This document shows, one piece after another, positions 58,838 through 64,000 of a stretch of DNA of 64,000 bases. The notes beneath the pieces were generated by a model. That model saw nothing but the letters and a program-made list of their open reading frames with translations. It did not search any database and was not told the origin of the DNA. Origin of the DNA: Metellina segmentata (taxonomy: Eukaryota > Arthropoda > Arachnida > Araneae > Tetragnathidae); contig OX375877.1 in the NCBI GenBank assembly GCA_947359465.1, positions 68,116,698 through 68,180,697 of the forward strand, written 5' to 3'. The translations under genes and the position numbers were made by a program. The stretch's first letter is position 1. Each line of letters begins with the position of its first letter.

Positions 58838-59115
58838 GAGTCACACTGGAGTAACATAACGGGTTATTGGCGAAGGTCCGGGATCAATCCCTAAGAGAAA
58901 GAGAGAAGGACAACATCTCGTAAATTGTAACCATGGTCAGTTGACGAGGTCAATACCTCAGTTTGAAATGAAATAGGGAGAAATGAAAGTGACACTGGAG
59001 CCACTCAACGGGTTATTGGCGACGGTGCTGGGTCAATCCTGAAGGGAAATATTCGAGGACAACACCTCGTTGTTTGGAACCATGGTCAGATGACGAGGTT
59101 CATACCTTAGATTGA
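58838..59115 (-). mobile_element. Two SINE-A 3' fragments in tandem
   Basis: GTCACACTGGAGTAACATAA at 58840 and GTGACACTGGAGCCACTCAA at 58989 begin two similar pieces of the SINE-A body, in the same orientation, each about 130 bp. Both stop before the head region at the same body position (CATACCT/AATACCT), which suggests one truncated copy was later duplicated. Confidence 0.75.
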
Positions 59116-59273
59116 TATAGGCAGAGAAGATTGACATCATCCGAAATTATTTACTAATTAAACGCTCTTTTCGAGGGCAAAAGGTTATATTGTTCGAATA
59201 ACTGGGGTAACCATACACTTGTACCTGACGTGAAATGACCCTTTGACAATTGAGTTGTGCATTTTTGTGATAC

Positions 59274-59327
59274 CTGTTCGCGTCTCAGGTTCTATTGGTT
59301 CCTGATGAGTACGGCTCGCCGTTGGGT
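59274..59327 (-). CDS. Candidate 54-nt symmetric micro-exon, module 2
   Basis: The acceptor TTTCATCTCGTTTCTTCTTTTAG is strongly pyrimidine-rich (last bases TTCTTTTAG) and the donor is GTATCACA. The phase-1 reading is PTASRTHQEPIEPETRT. It is the same size and phase as the exons at 57060 and 59705. The joint codon with the upstream exon is GAC, and with the downstream exon GTT. Similarity to module 3 includes the SR-x-H core, a central Pro and the terminal T-x-T. Confidence 0.65.
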
Positions 59328-59704
59328 CTAAAAGAAGAAACGAGATGAAAGAAAAATAACAGGAACACATACGAATTCACTCCGGATTTCAGTGCTTTAC
59401 AGATGGGAAGCATAAAATAAAATGATGCCAACACTAGCAGGGACGTGACGTCAGATTTCTGAGTGTTATCCGCTAGAAAATTTTTAAAAATGTAAGAAAA
59501 TAAATAAATCAGGAAGCTTGCAAGCAGAAACGGCAGATTTTATCTTATGCTTTGTATTAGTCACGAAATTGCAATTCATACTGTTCAGAAAGCAAGTTTA
59601 ATCTATGAGTGCTCCATTATTGGATGTTACAAGCGGTAACATGGATCGAATGGACGTCAACGCCCCCGACTATTTGTTCATTTTATAGTTGTTAAGTTCG
59701 ATAC

Positions 59705-59758
59705 CTGTCGTTGTTTCTAGCACGGTTTCATCTGGAAGAGTGTGGCTCGTCACTTCGA
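59705..59758 (-). CDS. Candidate 54-nt symmetric micro-exon, module 1
   Basis: The acceptor TTTGTTTCGTTCTCTTATTCCAG (pyrimidine-rich, ending TTCCAG) and donor GTATCGAA enclose 54 nt reading EVTSHTLPDETVLETTT in phase 1. It is the most upstream member seen of the minus-strand series. No convincing first exon with a start codon was found between here and the window end. The composition (Thr, Glu, Ser) could support O-glycosylation if secreted; that is speculation. Confidence 0.6.
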
Positions 59759-60829
59759 CTGGAATAAGAGAACGAAACAAATAAAAACAAAATACAATCG
59801 CTACTCAGTAAAAAACAATAAACTTAAAATAAATTCGAAATGGTAGTATGGATTGCTAGGTCCCTATCCCTTCCTAATGATCCAAACTATAGTTCCGAAA
59901 TGTCAGTATTTGATAACATTCCCCGACACGATACATAAGAATTTAGATCAAGCAACTGCGGATAGATGGCGACACTGGTTTCATTTCATCGAAAACAAAG
60001 ATCGTTTTGATTGCCCTGCACTAAAGTGATTTATAAGAAAGGTGACAAAACGTCGAAGTGGGATGATAAGATTTTCGTTTGCACCTTGGAATTGGGGTTT
60101 GAAGTTCATCTTCAAATTGTATGATATTCGTTAATGTTCTCAGTGCAGGCTGTTTCTGCACGTCCCAAGATATTACCACCTTTCGGTTTTCGTATTAAAT
60201 TTGTATTAACATTATACTATTGATATGGGACTGATGATTTTCATTTTATTTTACTTGCGTGATTACTTAATTTACTTTGTAAAGTGCACCTTAATAAGCT
60301 GTTTTAAGGAAGTGTAAAGATACTTTGAAATTTCTTTAAAGCATACTGTTGCTTTTACTTTACAACACATTCAATGTTCACATCTGTTACTTGAAATAAG
60401 CCAAGGAAAGAATCGTCTACTAGGACCTCTTTTCAACCAGTAGAAAGACAGATCGGCCTTTAATGATGAGATTGAAGCCATTCGTAAGACACTTTACCAT
60501 AGCTTCAGTACTACTTAGATCACTTTTCCAGAGAGGTCGTCCTCTTTTAGACTCTAGAACTACCCTACAGTCAATTAGTTCCTCCAAAGCACTTTTGATA
60601 AGCCTCCAAATCACCAGCTATCGAAAAATAACGGAATCTCTTAATGCATCAATTTGTCCATAATAGATTTGCCTGCAGTGGATACCTAGTTAATGTGATA
60701 TCGAGGACAATGAGGTGGCTGATCTGTTGACCATAAAAGGAACATATATTGTCAAACTTCAAATGCTGAGATCCCAATAAGTTAAACAACTTTTAAGAAT
60801 ATCCTCACAGAAAAACTTTTGGAGAAATA
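59759..60829. other. Stretch with an unrecognised minus-strand frame
   Basis: A 64-codon minus frame at 60420-60614 has plausible composition but no motif. It may be a LINE scrap given the LINE piece that follows. Confidence 0.35.
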
Positions 60830-61110
60830 TTCCATGGAAGTATGGCAGAACAACATCTCACACCTTCCTGATAGGCCAAGGAAGATAGCCGTAGCTGAAT
60901 TCCCCTTTGCTGCTGGTTATGACTGCTTTGCTAATCACCTGATCGCAAATCTATGTTAAATTACTCTTTGAAAGCTCTGCGATCTTCAGAATATGGACCT
61001 TCTACACTTGCCCTTATGCCTTAAACTCTCTTATACAATGTGGGAAATATACTGGAAAGCACAAGGAACCAAAAAATGCATACCCTTTTTCTTCTGTTTC
61101 CATTTTGCTC
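60830..61110 (+). pseudogene. LINE pol C-terminal fragment
   Basis: The plus-strand reading contains LPDRPRKIAVAEFPFAAGYD followed by CFANHL, then after a frame break CDLQNMDLLHLPLC. This is the same RNase H/knuckle C-terminal pattern as at 55651. Frameshifts and stops are present. Confidence 0.65.
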
Positions 61111-62839
61111 TTAAGAGTTCTATTGTTTGGCTTCAGTCAGTCTCGTAATGATCAAACGTCATTGGAAATTAAAAAACTTCTTCCCACAATATTACGTATT
61201 TACTGCTATTGGTAATCTAATTCCTGGAGCCAATGCCAGTGACACTGAGTAATCAATCACAAGAGCGATTCTATAAGATTATTTGAATAAAATTTGTTGT
61301 GAAATAACCGTAGGACCTAGTAAGTTAAAGTGCTTTGCTTGAAGAAAATGTGAAGGACTGTCGTTAAATGATAAATAACGTGTTGTGAAATGATAATAAA
61401 ATGGAAATAAAATTAACTTTCAGCGAGATGTTCCTAAATTTTTTGGCGATAAAGACTACTTTTAAATAAATAAAAGGTGGTTGTATTAAATTGAATTATG
61501 AAGAAATCAAGACTGAAACCTCAAATGATGCTTATATTAACCGCTTGTGGCCATTTAGAATTGGAATGACACTCATGCAGTGCATTTGAATTAAATATTT
61601 TCTTTGATTTTCAGGTATATGGCATTTTCCTTCATACCTCTTATGATGCTGGCTATTCTTTAGGAAAATTGCAGATTAATATTTACTACAGAAGCGAAAC
61701 TGTATCATTACATCGATGTTACTACCTCTTTTAGTGTTGATTTCAATACCTGGAGTTTTGATCCAACCATTACTAGACTTTAATTTGTAACAATTACGCA
61801 CGCAACTTAGTGTATCTGTGTAGTATTTAGCCTCAGGTGTGATACTGTTCCTAAAAGTGGATGCAATCACAACCTTTAATTGCAGATGAAAACTAACCAT
61901 TACTAGACCTTAAGGGGAATAATTCAATATAGATTACTATTTGAATTACAACTGTTACATTAAATTGGTAATGAAAACCTATCTTTACCCAGTTGGAACA
62001 ATTTTAAAACAAGAAATTTGCACGATTTTGCACAAATATAGAAATAAACTCTTATTTTACGATCTACCTCCTGTCTCAGCAAATATTCTCACTTGGAATT
62101 CTTTTGATGTGAACTTAGAAGTAGGGGAATAAATTGCTTTGTGTGAAAGTTTATTGTGGTCCATACAAAAGTTAAATGTAATTAATATACGTATAAAAGA
62201 TATTTTTTCTACATTAAATCACATCATTCATTCTAGAATGGATAGAGAAAAATGTTGTAAGATAATCTTTGTGATGTGATATCTAGTATATTTTCAAAGG
62301 AAATCCAAATTTTGAATCCATAATTTGTCCTTTAAGAATATACATATGTCACTTAGGCTCAATCCATCGTTTGTCGAAAGTTGAGGGAAGTGATATATGG
62401 AAATACTTGCCGTCAGGTTTAAGCCTAAATGTTGACAATCGTAGTGATGGGTAAGTACCATCTACTTTCCAATGAAATAGACTGCGCATATGGAAGGAAA
62501 TTGCTGTCATAAGATCTCAGAATGGTAAATCACGTGAGCTTACGAACCAACTTCGATCCATTGGCTATCGAAACGTAATCTAGTGTTTTTCATCAGACTT
62601 GATAACCATTTTAATCAATTAGTAACTTGTGCTGTATATGTATTCATACTATGTCCCACAACCACGGAACAGAACTTCAATCCGAGCGACCAGAGAAAAA
62701 TAGCATGGAGCTAACCTCATCTCTATTTCATTGAAAGATCGATGGTAAGAACCCTGAACCTCGTGAGAAACTCCGTTGTGCTTGACCTTTAAGAAGGGTC
62801 ACTTGCAGGTCCGGTGACTACTCCTTTGTGTCATCGGAA
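61111..62839. other. Stretch without a recognisable gene
   Basis: Two related blocks (AACCATTACTAGACTTTAAT near 61766 and AACCATTACTAGACCTTAAG near 61893) are a short direct repeat. A 63-codon plus frame at 61941-62132 has no motif. Confidence 0.4.
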
Positions 62840-63250
62840 TGCCGAATTTGTTCTGATTTTTTTTTACGCCAGCTGCTGTTCTTCCGCCACTCGCTTTAAA
62901 ACGGCTTTGGAAGAACAGGTGGTGTTCATCCAGATGATCTCTGATTGGTATTTGACTTTTACCGTTGGGCTATTTTTAGACTACGGCAGAGGTCGTTGGA
63001 GACGACGTTTAGAGACGGAGAGATAGAGCCAGAAGCAGTGGGTAAGGTTGGTTCACCGCGTTGAAATGTGACATACATACTGTGACAGACATACATATGT
63101 ATTGTTGTAACGATGTTAATGTGATGATGTAAATAATATATTTCTTAATGTTATTGGAATAATAAGAACTGAAATATCTTAGCTGTTGGATGCAATCTTC
63201 TTGTGTGCGATTCGTACTGTTTTCGAGCTACCGTTTTGTGTGGACGACAC
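62840..63250 (+). repeat. Diverged dispersed repeat, paired with 26450-26810
   Basis: Shares the TTGACTTTTACCGTTGGG block, a TTGTAACGATGTTAATG-like block and the GTGTGGACGACACCACAAC end with the earlier copy. The TGG-initiated end could be a primer-binding site after an LTR, but no second LTR or pol is present. Confidence 0.5.
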
Positions 63251-63764
63251 CACAACTCCACGCCATTGAACCATTACCGCACGCTATGTTACCCCGACGA
63301 AGTACATGCACATTTGCATAGAGAAATGTCGCAGAGAGGATGCCATGAAGACAGCTGTGAGAGAAAAACTACAGAAGAGGAATACGTGCCTTCCAACCGG
63401 ATGTTGCTCACAGCCACGAACGCCTTTTCGTACGTGGTGACGGCCTCCAGAAGAAGCTGGAAAACAATACAACACGTTTTTACATTCCCATTTTTTACAT
63501 TTCACTTTCATAATCAACAATTAATTCTGCGTAATTGACTACTAATTTTTAAAGGAATATTTTAAACATTCCCACAATATCGGACAATTTTAAATGTCCT
63601 AGAGAGTTCGTTATTAACCACCTTTTGGCTGCACGCTTTAACAAATTCGAAACGCACATTGAATTGATGAGAGCAGAAACGAGTTAAAAAAGTTTTGAAA
63701 CTTGACGAACTATGTAAATATTCTCTCATTTGATATTCTTATGTATAGGTAGGTAAGTATTTTA
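63251..63764. other. GC-richer patch with open frames on both strands
   Basis: At 63283-63463 a minus-strand segment after a good acceptor (TTGTATTGTTTTCCAG) has one frame with many G/C third positions (LLLEAVTTYEKAFVAVSN). The plus strand also has a long frame (63203-63538). No donor gives the 1-1 phase of the exon series with confidence. It may be internal sequence of the retroelement that the preceding repeat belongs to. Undecided. Confidence 0.3.
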
Positions 63765-64000
63765 ATTAACGTCGCACTGGGGGATGGTGGGCACAAAGGG
63801 GTATTGGCGGTGGTCCGACATTAATTCCCATGGAAAGATCCGTAGACAACTCCACGTAATTTTGAACCATGATCAGATAACGAGATCAGACCCCACTCTC
63901 CAAACTTCCACACGACGGCAACGTGAGGACATTTGAGCCCACGATGTATTTAACGTGAACTATCCCCTTTGTACACTGTAGGATTCGAACTCCCAACCCT
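63765..64000 (-). mobile_element. SINE-A, running off the window end
   Basis: The body starts TTAATTAACGTCGCACTGGG. Near the end plus-strand GGATTCGAACTCCCAACCCT represents the B-box region of the head. Confidence 0.85.

Noticed and set aside
61743..61793. A short exon candidate near 61.77 kb on the minus strand ending in a GTATTG donor.
   Set aside because: It has no pyrimidine tract at the acceptor, its length is not a multiple of three, and the sequence is part of a short local direct repeat.
62868..62904. A 37-nt minus-strand exon candidate (VLKRVAEEQQL).
   Set aside because: It would enter in phase 1 and exit in phase 2, could not join the 59705 exon in frame, and lies in a dispersed repeat.

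Overview
This window looks like non-coding and repeat-rich DNA from an animal nuclear genome. It is AT-rich, has no bacterial-style gene packing, contains tRNA-derived SINEs, LINE, LTR and DNA-transposon remnants, and shows spliceosomal-type exon signals. The SINE body and the type of I/R1-like LINE pol suggest an arachnid, possibly an orb-weaving spider. That assignment is recall plus inference and cannot be confirmed from sequence alone. No complete conventional gene is visible, and most longer open frames are transposon debris or repeats.

Layout. 1-9.3 kb: a MITE-like element, a 2.2-kb near-perfect palindrome (arms 1003-1992 and 2194-3175), a TTAA-flanked element and a cluster of tRNA-derived SINEs, including a textbook SINE-in-SINE insertion. 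9.3-17.4 kb: SINE fragments in sparse AT-rich DNA. 17.4-23.8 kb: a (TG)n tract followed by a knot of LTR retrotransposons, with a decayed BEL/Pao gag-protease on the minus strand between two copies of the 3' end of a plus-strand Gypsy-like element. 24-29 kb: two Tc1/mariner relics. 30-44 kb: two hAT-type MITEs, a decayed hAT transposase, another MITE and more SINEs. 44.7-46.4 kb: a decayed I/R1-like LINE. 47.8-50.9 kb: a dispersed repeat family and a second TTAA-flanked element. 51-64 kb: two full-length SINE copies with perfect 11-bp target duplications, LINE 3' fragments, and a series of very small minus-strand exon candidates.

The most interesting signal is that exon series. At 59.76, 59.33, 57.11, 56.84, 51.87, 51.75 and probably 49.13 kb on the minus strand lie short open segments of 54, 54, 54, 42, 36, 33 and 24 nt. 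Each is bounded by a pyrimidine-rich tract ending in AG and by a GT donor. Each is a multiple of three and each enters and leaves in phase 1. The three 54-nt members look like copies of one Thr/Pro/Glu-rich 18-residue module. This is the architecture of a symmetric micro-exon gene in which any exon could be skipped without breaking frame. Its product is not recognised, and the model needs transcript evidence.
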